Assembly (NCBI GenBank): GCA_049318625.1
Contig: JBMOGA010000015.1
Coordinates: 4,035-68,034, forward strand
DNA from: JBMOGA01 sp049318625
GTDB taxonomy: Bacteria > Pseudomonadota > Alphaproteobacteria > Rhizobiales > Hyphomicrobiaceae
Reading direction: 5' to 3'
DNA: 64,000 bases
Part shown: piece after piece, positions 54,141-62,857 of the stretch
Position numbering within the stretch: position 1 is the first letter of the stretch
Layout of the letters: every line of letters starts with the position of its first letter
Notes under the pieces: model-generated
Database searches by the model: none
The model's input: only the letters and a program-made list of their open reading frames with translations
Told to the model about the DNA's origin: nothing
Translations under genes and position numbers: made by a program

Positions 54141-54183
54141 TGAATTGCCTCTCGGTCAACCGCCTTCCGATGGGGAGCCGTCA

Positions 54184-55746
54184 GTGCCGCCCTTCCGAGT
54201 TGCCATCGTCGGTGCCGGCATCGGGGGATTGTCTGCCGCCGCCGTGCTGGCTGCGCGCGGCGCGGAGGTAACGGTCTATGAGAGCGCCGCGCGGCCGGGT
54301 GGCAAAATGCGCCAGATCGAGATCGGCGGGCTGCCGATCGATGCCGGCCCGACCGTGTTCACGATGCGCTGGGTGTTCGACGAGTTGTTCGCGGCCACCG
54401 GCCACCGGCTCGATGATCTGGTCCGGCTGCTTCCGGTGACGACACTCGCGCGCCACGCCTGGAACGAGCGCGAGCGTTTGGATCTCTATGCCGATACCCG
54501 GCGCTCCGCCGACGCGATCGCGGCATTCGCCGGACCGGGCGAGGCGCGGGGTTATCTGGCGTTCTGCGAGGCGGCGCGGCGGACCTATACCGCGCTCCAG
54601 CGCACGTTCCTGACGGCCGAGCAGCCGTCCATGCCGGGTCTGGTCGCTCGCATGGGCATGTCGGGCTTGCGGAATTTCACCCACGCCAATCCGATGGCGA
54701 GCCTGTGGTCCGAACTCGGCCGCTACTTCAAGGACCCGCGCCTGCGCCAATTGTTCGGCCGCTACGCCACCTATGTCGGGTCTTCGCCGTTCGAGGCCCC
54801 GGCCACGTTGATGCTGATCGCGCATGTCGAGCAGGACGGCGTGTGGCTGGTCGAAGGGGGCATGCACCGTATAGCGGCCGCTCTGGCCGCCGTGGTCGAG
54901 GATCTCGGCGGCCGTATCCACTATGGCACTCAGGTTGCTGGAATTTCGACAGCCGACGGAGCGGCGAACGGCGTCGTGCTGGCCGATGGTGAGCGCATCG
55001 CGGCCGAAGCCGTGGTCTTCAATGGCGACGCCGCGGCCCTGGCCAAGGGGCTGCTCGGCGCCGAGGCGCGGCGGGCCTTGCCGGGCCACGGTGAGCCGCC
55101 GCGCTCGCTCTCGGCCATGACGTGGGTGATGCGCGCCGATGCCAGCGGCTTTCCGCTGCTGCGCCACAGCGTGTTTTTCTCGCAGGACTATCAAGCCGAG
55201 TTTGCCGCACTGGTGGCCGGCCGTCGGATGCCGGACGATCCGACCGTCTACATCTGCGCCCAGGATCGTACCGATCAGGATGGGCCGCCGGACGCGAGCC
55301 CCGAACGCCTGCTCTGCCTGATCAACGCGCCGGCCACCGGCGATTCGCCCGCTGCATCCGCACACGCCGCTTGGTTCGAACCCCGGGAGACCGACCGATG
55401 CCTCGAACGTATGACCCGCCGCTTGGCCGCCTGTGGGCTGAGCCTCGACACCACACCGGCGCGAACGATCGCTACGACGCCCAGGGGTTTCGATCGGCTC
55501 TTCCCGGGGAGCGGGGGGGCACTGTACGGCCGGGCCTCGCACGGCTGGATGGCCTCGTTCCAGAGACCGGGGGCGCGCACGAAGATCAAGCGGCTCTATC
55601 TGGCGGGTGGCAGCGTCCATCCGGGAGCCGGAGTCCCGATGGCCGCGCTGTCGGGGCGGTTGGCGGCCGAGAGTCTCCTGAAGGACCGGACTTCGCCAAG
55701 GCGGTACCGGCCGGCGGCTATGCCTGGTGGTACGTCGACGGGCTGA
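54184..55746 (+). CDS. crtD: Carotenoid 3,4-desaturase (methoxyneurosporene dehydrogenase) CrtD
   Basis: 520 aa FAD-dependent desaturase related to CrtI. N-terminal VAIVGAGIGGLSAAAVLAA, C-terminal RLYLAGGSVHPGAGVPMAALSG. It introduces the 3,4 double bond of spheroidene or spirilloxanthin precursors. GTG at 54184, with GGGGAG 7 nt upstream, was chosen over the TTG at 54145. The last 18 or so residues run over DNA that also reads as CrtC-like sequence in another frame. Confidence 0.9.
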   Translation: MPPFRVAIVGAGIGGLSAAAVLAARGAEVTVYESAARPGGKMRQIEIGGLPIDAGPTVFTMRWVFDELFAATGHRLDDLVRLLPVTTLARHAWNERERLDLYADTRRSADAIAAFAGPGEARGYLAFCEAARRTYTALQRTFLTAEQPSMPGLVARMGMSGLRNFTHANPMASLWSELGRYFKDPRLRQLFGRYATYVGSSPFEAPATLMLIAHVEQDGVWLVEGGMHRIAAALAAVVEDLGGRIHYGTQVAGISTADGAANGVVLADGERIAAEAVVFNGDAAALAKGLLGAEARRALPGHGEPPRSLSAMTWVMRADASGFPLLRHSVFFSQDYQAEFAALVAGRRMPDDPTVYICAQDRTDQDGPPDASPERLLCLINAPATGDSPAASAHAAWFEPRETDRCLERMTRRLAACGLSLDTTPARTIATTPRGFDRLFPGSGGALYGRASHGWMASFQRPGARTKIKRLYLAGGSVHPGAGVPMAALSGRLAAESLLKDRTSPRRYRPAAMPGGTSTG

Positions 55747-56606
55747 GCGACGACGGCCAGCATGCCATCACCCTGATCGCGTTCGTCGGCAGCGTCTTCT
55801 CGCCGTACTACGCCTGGTCGGGCCGTCAGCAGCCGGAGAATCATTGCGCCCTGAACGTGGCGCTCTACGGCCCCCGGAGCACACGATGGGCGATGACGGA
55901 GCGGCCGCGCCGGGCCCTCGAGCGCAGCCGCACCGCGCTCACCATCGGCCCCAGCAGCATGTGGTGGAACGGCCATTCCCTGGAGATCTCGATCGACGAG
56001 ACGACCAGCCCGATCCCCAGCCGTATCAAGGGAACCGTTCGAATTCTGCCGCTGGCCCTGACCCGCCAGTCGTTCCAGCTCGATCCTAACGAGCGCCACG
56101 AATGGTGGCCGATCGCGCCATTGGCGCGCATCGAGGTCGAACTCGAGCATCCAGCGCTCAAGTGGAGCGGCGCAGGCTACCTCGATACCAACTCGGGTCG
56201 CGAGCCGCTCGAGGCCGGGTTCAGCCGCTGGGACTGGTGCCGCGCCACTCACGAACGCGGCTCGACGCTGCTCTACGAGATCACGCTACCGGACGGCCGA
56301 CAGGATGCCCTGACGCTCATCGCCGACGCCACGGGCAATGTCGCGGCTCTGGAGGCGACTTCCAACGTCGGTCTGCCGCGCAGCCCGATCTGGCAGGTCG
56401 AGCGCGGGACGCGGGCCGACAAGGCCGAACCGGCCCGGGTCATCAAGACGCTCGAGGACACACCGTTCTATGCCCGCTCCAAGGTCGCGACGCATCTGGC
56501 GGGCCAGAGGGTTGTCGCGATGCACGAGAGCCTCTCACTCGACCGATTCCGCAGCAGCGTGGTCAAACTGATGCTGCCGTGGCGGATGCCGCGCCAGTTC
56601 TGGTGA
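55743..56606 (+). CDS. crtC: Carotenoid 1,2-hydratase CrtC (start codon unclear)
   Basis: About 287 aa from here. FVGSVFSPYYAWSGRQ, SSMWWNGHSLEI and the end LMLPWRMPRQFW identify CrtC, which hydrates the psi end of neurosporene or lycopene. No ATG, GTG or TTG occurs in frame between about 55400 and the conserved core. A CTG at 55743 overlaps the crtD stop as CTGA, copying the ATGA joints used elsewhere here; another CTG lies at 55773. CrtC-like sequence (GGYAWWYVDGLSDDG) also extends upstream into crtD, so a longer N terminus or a sequence error remains possible. Confidence 0.8.
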   Translation: MSDDGQHAITLIAFVGSVFSPYYAWSGRQQPENHCALNVALYGPRSTRWAMTERPRRALERSRTALTIGPSSMWWNGHSLEISIDETTSPIPSRIKGTVRILPLALTRQSFQLDPNERHEWWPIAPLARIEVELEHPALKWSGAGYLDTNSGREPLEAGFSRWDWCRATHERGSTLLYEITLPDGRQDALTLIADATGNVAALEATSNVGLPRSPIWQVERGTRADKAEPARVIKTLEDTPFYARSKVATHLAGQRVVAMHESLSLDRFRSSVVKLMLPWRMPRQFW

Positions 56607-56614
56607 GGCTGGGA

Positions 56615-57508
56615 TCAGGCCGGGCGCAGTGCGCGGACGCCGATGTCGGCGATCAACTCTGAAAGTCGCGCCGGCTGCTCCTCGTGGGCCAGGTGCCCGA
56701 GACCCGGGAGCCTGTGCACCACGGCCGACTTGAGGATCTCGCGCACACGCCAGGCATCGTCCGGCGGCACGGCGCGGTCGTTGGTCGCCGCTAGTAGGAC
56801 CAAAGGCGTCTCCAGGCTCGGCAGAGCCCGCACGAAGGATTCCAGATTCCAGCTCGCCATCATGTTGAGGGCGGAAGCGACGTGCGCCCGGTCGGCCAGC
56901 AGGCGCCGATAGAGCGCAACACCCTGGTCGTCGATGTGCGACCCCGTGCTCTCGATCAGTTCCCGCACTGCATGGCCGCGGCGGGCCCGCCAAGCGAAAA
57001 AATCCGGCATCAGCGGATTGAGCGTCATCACCCGCGCCAAGGCCGGAAACACGTGGCGGCCGATCCCGCGGAACGGCAGCAGCGCACCATTGAGCGCGAT
57101 GATGACCCTCGGGGAAATGACGCCGGCGAGTTGCGCCTCGACCAGCAGGGCCGCCCCGGCCGAATGGCCGACGGCAATCTCGGCGACGATGCCGAGCTCG
57201 CGCAGCAACGTGCCGAGCGATTGCGCCATGAACCGTGGCGTCAGGTTGGGGCGTCCGTGCGAGATCCGCGTAAACGCGTGCCCCGGCAGGTCCATGGCAA
57301 CCACCGTGAACTGATCGGCCAGCCGGGGCAGCACGTCGCGCCAGGAGTGCGTCGAGGCGGCCGTACCGTGCACCAGCAGCAGGGTCGGGCCCCGGCCGCA
57401 GATCTGCACGTGCCAGGAGATTCCGCCGGCCGTCACGAAGCGGCTGGTGGCGGTGTTCGGCCAGGATCCGCCGTCGCGCCGCCAATCGAGTCTCTCCTGG
57501 GCCGACAT
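56615..57508 (-). CDS. bchO: BchO, alpha/beta hydrolase of the Mg-chelatase operon
   Basis: 297 aa alpha/beta hydrolase. VHGTAASTHSW forms the oxyanion hole, GHSAGAALL the nucleophile elbow, and LGHLAHEEQ contains the catalytic His. BchO is found with bchID in purple bacteria; its exact role in BChl synthesis is not settled. It lies 40 nt after bchD. Its start at 57508 has GGAG very close to the ATG, so a slightly different start is possible. It converges with crtC, 8 nt apart. Confidence 0.9.
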   Translation of the reverse strand: MSAQERLDWRRDGGSWPNTATSRFVTAGGISWHVQICGRGPTLLLVHGTAASTHSWRDVLPRLADQFTVVAMDLPGHAFTRISHGRPNLTPRFMAQSLGTLLRELGIVAEIAVGHSAGAALLVEAQLAGVISPRVIIALNGALLPFRGIGRHVFPALARVMTLNPLMPDFFAWRARRGHAVRELIESTGSHIDDQGVALYRRLLADRAHVASALNMMASWNLESFVRALPSLETPLVLLAATNDRAVPPDDAWRVREILKSAVVHRLPGLGHLAHEEQPARLSELIADIGVRALRPA

Positions 57509-57548
57509 GCTCCGCAGTTCCCTGGCAACGAGGCGACGAGACGCGACT

Positions 57549-59345
57549 TCAAGTGATGCGACGGACGACCGGCGCCTGGACGAACGCGCGTGCCGCGCCG
57601 GCGATGGATCGGCTGTCGGAATAGGGCAGCGCGAGATAGGCGGCACCCATCGCCGCCTGCAGGTCTCGCGCAAACGGTTGCGGCCGCGGCGCCGTGTCGA
57701 TCAGCAAGACCTGTGTCCGGCTTCGGCCGAGGCCGCGCGCGGCCCGCAGCGCATCTTCCTCGGCGCGCGCGCGGCCGCCGCTGCCGTCGAGCGCGATGTT
57801 GGCCCGGCAGTCCGTCAGCAGCACGATGCCGGCCGTCTGCCCGCGCTGCAGGGCGTCGGCGCCGAGCGCGCCGGCAGCCGCGAGGGCATGCGCCAGCGGC
57901 GTGCCGCCGCCACCCGGCAACCCGGCCAGGGTTCGCTTCGCCCGCGCGAGCGATCGTGTCGGCGGCAGCATCAACTCGCTGCGCGAACCGCGGAAGGTGA
58001 TCAGCGCCACGCTGTCGCGCCGCACGTAGCAATCCGCGAGAAGCAGCGCGACGGCACCCTTGGCCTCGCCCAGGCGATGCAGCGCGGCCGATCCCGAGGC
58101 GTCGACGGCGAAGATGGTCAGCGTCCGGCTCGGTTCGTCGAAACGCTTGATCCTGAAATCGCTGCGGAAGATCGCGAACCCCGCCTCCCGCCGGCCGTCG
58201 CGCCGGCGCAGGCCTTGCCAGGGCACGGCCGCGCGCAGCGTTGCCAACAGATCGATCCGTGCGCCGCCGCGCGGCTCGCCCGCGATCGTGCCGATCTGCC
58301 GGCCACGCTGCAGGCTGCGCCGCCGTCCGCCGGCATGCCCCGCGCTGCCGGACCGGGACGGCGCCGCGGCCGCCGATGCGGCCAGCAGATCGCCCGGGAT
58401 GACGGCCTGGACGGCATCGACCATCATATCGGCCAGCGCGCCACCGGCGGGCTGCGTCTCGCTCTCCCCCGTCTCGGGCGGCGGCGAGCTGTCCTGCTCG
58501 GGCGGGACCGGCGGTTCTGGCTCCACGTCGGCGGGCGCGGGCAGGTGGCGGGCCCGTGGTCCGAGCACCAAGCGGGCCGCTTCCACGGCGGCCTCGTCAC
58601 CGATCTCGTTGGCCCCGTCGAGCGCGGCGATCGTCCGGGCCACCCGAACCGCCAGGATGACGGCGCGCGGCGCGTCGATGCCGAAGGCCGCCGCCGCCTC
58701 GCAAATCGCCGCGATGACCGGATCGGGCACCGCGAGTAGAGCCGCAGCGCGCCGCGCCTCGGCGATCCGTACCGGTGCGATCGCGATGTCCGTGAGATCG
58801 GCCAGTGCCAAACCATCGAGGTCGAGCCGGAACGCCAGCCGGTCGGTCAGGCCGGCGGGTGGTCGCTCGTCTCCGTCGCCGCCTTCGTCCAACGCGACGA
58901 CGCCGAACCGCGACGGCAGTTTCAGATCGGCGCCCTCGCGCAGCAGCGCGACCCGGCCCGTGTCCATCGCAGCACCGATCCGAGCCGCCGTGGTCGCGGT
59001 CAACAGCTGGGCGCTGCTGAGCACCACGGTGCGGCCGTCGGCCCGGGCCAGCAACCCCGGCTCGAAGACCGCCCGCCCGGTTGCCAGAGTGCCGGCGAGA
59101 TCGAGCCCGCCGACCAAGCGATCGTCCGGGATTGTCGGATGCATCCGCAGCAACGTGGCACCGGGCTCGGCCAAGCGCCCGTAAAGATCGAGCCAGCGAT
59201 CGCGGGCGGGGCCGGGACCGGCACGAACGACCGCGCCGCCGAGCGCCACCGGGTCGACGGCCAGCAGCGCCGCGATGCGGCCGGCCGTCTGCCAGCGCTC
59301 GGCCCGCGCCGTGCGATCATCGGCGGGCGGGGTGCGATCGGTCAC
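57549..59345 (-). CDS. bchD: Magnesium chelatase subunit BchD
   Basis: 598 aa. A degenerate AAA domain (about 1-260) leads to a Pro/Glu-rich linker (about 285-320) and a C-terminal von Willebrand A domain whose MIDAS motif is DASGS. It bridges BchI rings to BchH. GTG start in a GTGA overlap with the bchI stop. Confidence 0.95.
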   Translation of the reverse strand: MTDRTPPADDRTARAERWQTAGRIAALLAVDPVALGGAVVRAGPGPARDRWLDLYGRLAEPGATLLRMHPTIPDDRLVGGLDLAGTLATGRAVFEPGLLARADGRTVVLSSAQLLTATTAARIGAAMDTGRVALLREGADLKLPSRFGVVALDEGGDGDERPPAGLTDRLAFRLDLDGLALADLTDIAIAPVRIAEARRAAALLAVPDPVIAAICEAAAAFGIDAPRAVILAVRVARTIAALDGANEIGDEAAVEAARLVLGPRARHLPAPADVEPEPPVPPEQDSSPPPETGESETQPAGGALADMMVDAVQAVIPGDLLAASAAAAPSRSGSAGHAGGRRRSLQRGRQIGTIAGEPRGGARIDLLATLRAAVPWQGLRRRDGRREAGFAIFRSDFRIKRFDEPSRTLTIFAVDASGSAALHRLGEAKGAVALLLADCYVRRDSVALITFRGSRSELMLPPTRSLARAKRTLAGLPGGGGTPLAHALAAAGALGADALQRGQTAGIVLLTDCRANIALDGSGGRARAEEDALRAARGLGRSRTQVLLIDTAPRPQPFARDLQAAMGAAYLALPYSDSRSIAGAARAFVQAPVVRRIT

Positions 59346-60391
59346 GGGCTGCGGCCTCCGGCCTCCTCGTGCGGCCCCAGAATTTCGTCGAGCACGCGCT
59401 CTACACGCGCCTCCGAGCCGGACTCGTCCAGCGGATCCCGACGCAGGCGATGGCAAAGAGCCATGGTAGCGATACGTCTGAGTTCGTCGATGCCGACCGC
59501 GCCGGCCCCTTCGAGGCTGGCCAGGGCCCTTGCCGCCCGGATCACGGTCAGTTCGCCACGCAGACCATCGGTTCCGAGGGCGAGACAGATCTCTGCGGCC
59601 CGCTCCAACGCGCGCTCGGGCACCTGCACGTCGTCGAGACGGGCGCGGGCGGTGACGATGCGATGGCGCAGCCGCGCCGTCTCCGCCGACCATTGCGCGA
59701 CAAAGGCCGTCGGGTTGCGCTCGAAGGCGTCGCGGCGGCGCACGACCTCGATACGGCTGGGAATGTCCCGTGGTGTGACGACCCCGACCATGAGGCCGAA
59801 CCGGTCGAGCAGCTGAGGGCGCAATTCGCCCTCCTCGGGATTGCCGCTGCCGACCAGCACGAACCGCGCAGGATGGCGGATGCTGATGCCTTCTCGCTCG
59901 ACCACGTTCTCGCCGGACGCAGCAACGTCGAGAAGCAGATCGACCAGATGGTCCTCGAGGAGGTTCACTTCGTCGATATAGAGAAATCCGCGGTTGGCCC
60001 GTGCCAGCAGCCCGGGCTCGAACCGCTTCTCGCCCCGCGTCAGCGCTTGCTCGAGATCGAGCGCGCCGACCACCCGATCCTCGGTCGCGCCGAGCGGCAG
60101 GTCGACGACGGGCACCGGGATCTGCGTGATGCGCCGTCCCGCGCCCGTGTGCGGTGCCGGACAGCCGGCGACGCACCCTTCGGCCTCGGGCAACGCGTTA
60201 TAGGGGCAGTCGGCGACGACCTGGATCGCGGGCAGCAGATCGGCGAGCCCGCGTACCGCGGTGGACTTGCCGGTGCCGCGGTCGCCGAGCACCAGAACGC
60301 CGCCGAGGCGGGGCTCGATCGCGGCCAGCACCAGCGCCAGTTTGAGGCTGTCCTGGCCGACGATGGCGGCAAACGGATACGCAGGAAGCAT
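59342..60391 (-). CDS. bchI: Magnesium chelatase ATPase subunit BchI
   Basis: 349 aa AAA+ ATPase. Walker A GDRGTGKST at residues 36-44, Walker B FLYIDEVNLLEDH, and an arginine-rich helix insert. It hydrolyses ATP to drive Mg insertion with BchD and BchH. AGGGG is 5 nt before the ATG at 60391. The operon runs bchI-bchD-bchO. A 238-bp stretch with nothing recognisable lies between it and the small ORF upstream. Confidence 0.96.
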   Translation of the reverse strand: MLPAYPFAAIVGQDSLKLALVLAAIEPRLGGVLVLGDRGTGKSTAVRGLADLLPAIQVVADCPYNALPEAEGCVAGCPAPHTGAGRRITQIPVPVVDLPLGATEDRVVGALDLEQALTRGEKRFEPGLLARANRGFLYIDEVNLLEDHLVDLLLDVAASGENVVEREGISIRHPARFVLVGSGNPEEGELRPQLLDRFGLMVGVVTPRDIPSRIEVVRRRDAFERNPTAFVAQWSAETARLRHRIVTARARLDDVQVPERALERAAEICLALGTDGLRGELTVIRAARALASLEGAGAVGIDELRRIATMALCHRLRRDPLDESGSEARVERVLDEILGPHEEAGGRSP

Positions 60392-60629
60392 GGAACCCCT
60401 GTCCTCGATGGCTCCAAGTGGACGACAGAGCGTGGATTTCCATCGAAGATGACACAGAGAAACGTCCCATGCCACTGACAATCACCCGGCCAGCATCGCA
60501 GGCGCGACGGTTCGGCCTCGGCGGCGCGCCGCCAGCTTCGATCGGCCGGGCGCCTTGCCGGAGCGCGACCGATGAGCAGTCACGGACCGGCCGGGAGGCG
60601 GCAGGCCGGTCCGCGTCGTGTGAGACCTG

Positions 60630-60812
60630 TCAGGACAGGCCTTTCCAGGTCGGTTGCTCGGCGTCGCTGTCGTCCCGGAAGATGCTGAGGATCAGTGCGA
60701 GGGACACCAGACGCACCTGCTCTTTCCCGGGCGGCATGCCTTCCGCGAGTCGGCATAATTCTGCTGTCAGTTGCGCCGCCTCATCGTCATCGTCGTCGGT
60801 CTCCTCGGACAT
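60630..60812 (-). CDS. Small acidic protein upstream of bchI (60 aa)
   Basis: 60 aa, with an Asp-rich N terminus (EETDDDDDEAAQL) and a helical remainder, MPPGKEQVRLVSLALILSIF. The ATG at 60812 follows GGGAGAG. I recognise no family. It is the first ORF on the bchI strand, so it may be part of the same transcript. Confidence 0.5.
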   Translation of the reverse strand: MSEETDDDDDEAAQLTAELCRLAEGMPPGKEQVRLVSLALILSIFRDDSDAEQPTWKGLS

Positions 60813-61209
60813 GACTGACACTCTCTCCCCTTGAGCGCTTGGCAACATGAGAAGTTGCCGGTATCGACGAACCGTGTTCTCGTTTTATTGACCGCCGATT
60901 GCATGCGATTTGCCCATTGATCACGGTTTGCCGGGGGCAGGGCGGTGCGAAGCCGACCCCTGCTCAACGACAAGCTTGAGGTGGTCTACGAGAGCGATCG
61001 TCAGGTGGATTGCCGGGGCGCCGGCGGCGGCCGTCGTATTTGTCGGGCTCGTTTCATTGGCCGGGCCTGATCTTGGCGCCGAGTCCGGAAGTTGATCGTC
61101 TCGACGGGGCTCGAACTGGTAGGCGCCGAAGCCGCCGCCGCCTCTCTTCCGCCGCGCGCGGCGGCGAGTAAACTCGGCGGAGCAGGCACGACACGATAGG
61201 GCAGAACCC
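60813..61209. other. Right boundary region of the photosynthesis cluster (397 bp)
   Basis: A divergent gap between the 60-aa ORF and the caspase-like gene. It holds a small inverted repeat, GGCAAC-N7-GTTGCC (60841-60859), and a 16-bp self-complementary GC tract (61149-61164) in the leader of the caspase-like gene. No PpsR or FNR site is seen. A 61-aa open frame inside it has no supporting signal. Confidence 0.6.
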
Positions 61210-62697
61210 ATGCGGCCGATACTGGCGGTGCTTGGATTGATCGTCTGGATGATCGGGGGGGTGGCCTCGGTCCGGGCCGAGACGCGGGTCGCGCTGGTGA
61301 TCGGCAACAACGCCTACCAGTCGACCACGCCGCTCGCCAATCCGCTGAACGATGCCCGCGATATGGCGGCCGCGCTGAAGGCCGCCGGGTTCAACGTGGT
61401 CGAGGCCCTCGATGCCGACAAGCGCAAGCTCGACAGTGCCTTGCGCGCGTTCGCCGACCAGTTGTCGAAGGCCGACGTGGCACTGTTCTTCTACGCCGGC
61501 CATGGGCTGCAGGTCGGCCTGCAGAACTATCTGGTGCCGATCGACGCCAAGCTGGAGCGCGAGCGCGACTTGGAGTTCGAGGCGGTCAAGCTGGAGTTCG
61601 TGTTGCGCCAGATGGAGATCGACCGCGAAGGCAAGACCACCATCGTCATCCTCGACGCCTGCCGCGACAATCCACTGGCGCGTAATCTGGCTCGTTCCAT
61701 GGGCACGCGCTCGACGGCGATCGGCAAGGGCCTGGCGGTGGCGCCGGCGGGTCTCGGCACGTTCATTGCCTACTCCACACAGCCGGGTAACGTCGCGCTC
61801 GACGGCGATGGCCGCAACTCACCGTTCACGGCGGCGCTCGTCAAGCACATGCGCGCCAAAGGCCGCAACCTGCCTGCCACGATGATCGAGGTCCGCAAGG
61901 AAGTGGTCGAAGCGACCGGCGGCCGGCAAGTTCCGTGGGACCACTCGGCGCTGACCGGCGATTTCTATTTCCAGCCGCCCGTCGCCGTGCCCCAGGGCAC
62001 GATCGCCGACGCGCCGGCCGGCACCAGCGTCGACGTGGCGGCGCTGCAGGAGCGGCTGCGGGTGCTCGAGCAGGAGGCGAAAAAGCGCGAAACCGCGCCC
62101 CCGGCCAATGTCGCCGCCGTGCCGCCGGTGACGCCGCGCCCGGTGGGCCCCAAGCTCTCCGTCGGCTTTCAAGAGAACGAGAACGTCCGCATCGACGGCA
62201 TCAAGACGGCAGAGCGGCGCCAGCCGAGCCCGGCCGCGTGCCGCGAATCCTGTGAGCAGGATACCGGTTGCGTCGCCTTCCAGCACGGCCGGCGCGTGCC
62301 GGTCATGGGGATCTGCCAGTTGTTCGCCCGTGTCGATGCGCGTCATGAGGACCCCGCTTGGCGTTCCGGCGTAAGGGTCGACGCAGGCCCGCCCGCCGCG
62401 CAGTCGGCGGTGCCGGCATCGGCGCGGCAGTTGCCGCCGGGGCTCGACGGGCTGCCGAGCCGCAAGGACAAGGGCTTCGACATCTACGACGGTGTGTCCG
62501 TCATGGGTGAGCAGATCAAGATGAGCACCGCAGACTCTCCGGCCAGCTGTCAGACCGTCTGCCGCAACACGCCCGGGTGCGCGATCGCCATGTACAACGA
62601 ATTCTTCCGTGGCAAGAACGTCGCCTGCCAGGTCTTCCGCGAGGCGTCGAGCACCATGAAAGCGCCGAGCGCGACACTGATGATCCGCACGGATTGA
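61210..62697 (+). CDS. Secreted caspase-like (peptidase C14) protein with two PAN/APPLE-like repeats
   Basis: 495 aa. A signal peptide (about 1-23) precedes a caspase-like fold: VALVIGNNAYQ, catalytic His98 in FYAGHGLQV and catalytic Cys151 in LDACRDNP. A coiled Ala/Glu-rich linker follows (about 280-310), then two Cys-bearing PAN/APPLE-like modules (about 310-385 and 420-493), each with spaced Cys (e.g. CRESCEQDTGC, CQTVCRNTPGC). Probably a periplasmic or exported Arg/Lys-directed protease of the orthocaspase type with a carbohydrate- or protein-binding tail. AGGGCAG precedes the ATG. Targets unknown. Confidence 0.85.
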   Translation: MRPILAVLGLIVWMIGGVASVRAETRVALVIGNNAYQSTTPLANPLNDARDMAAALKAAGFNVVEALDADKRKLDSALRAFADQLSKADVALFFYAGHGLQVGLQNYLVPIDAKLERERDLEFEAVKLEFVLRQMEIDREGKTTIVILDACRDNPLARNLARSMGTRSTAIGKGLAVAPAGLGTFIAYSTQPGNVALDGDGRNSPFTAALVKHMRAKGRNLPATMIEVRKEVVEATGGRQVPWDHSALTGDFYFQPPVAVPQGTIADAPAGTSVDVAALQERLRVLEQEAKKRETAPPANVAAVPPVTPRPVGPKLSVGFQENENVRIDGIKTAERRQPSPAACRESCEQDTGCVAFQHGRRVPVMGICQLFARVDARHEDPAWRSGVRVDAGPPAAQSAVPASARQLPPGLDGLPSRKDKGFDIYDGVSVMGEQIKMSTADSPASCQTVCRNTPGCAIAMYNEFFRGKNVACQVFREASSTMKAPSATLMIRTD

Positions 62698-62857
62698 GCG
62701 CTCGCCGCCAGGCTCTCGCCGAGACGCCACCTCAGCGCGATGGCACCCGGCTTCGAGTTTGAAGCCGCCGGTCTCCGAATGGCTCGCCTATGGCCGAAGA
62801 CACGAGGCTGCCGTATCGTGCCGGGGACGCGCACAGCAGGCGGCGAGCGAGCTCACG

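Noticed and set aside
57549..60176. BchD as an 875-aa protein with a long N-terminal extension
   Set aside because: The extension is an out-of-frame reading of bchI; the GTGA overlap at 59342-59345 gives the proper start.
60910..61095. A 61-aa open frame with one hydrophobic segment in the right boundary region
   Set aside because: No ribosome-binding site or recognisable family; likely chance in GC-rich DNA.
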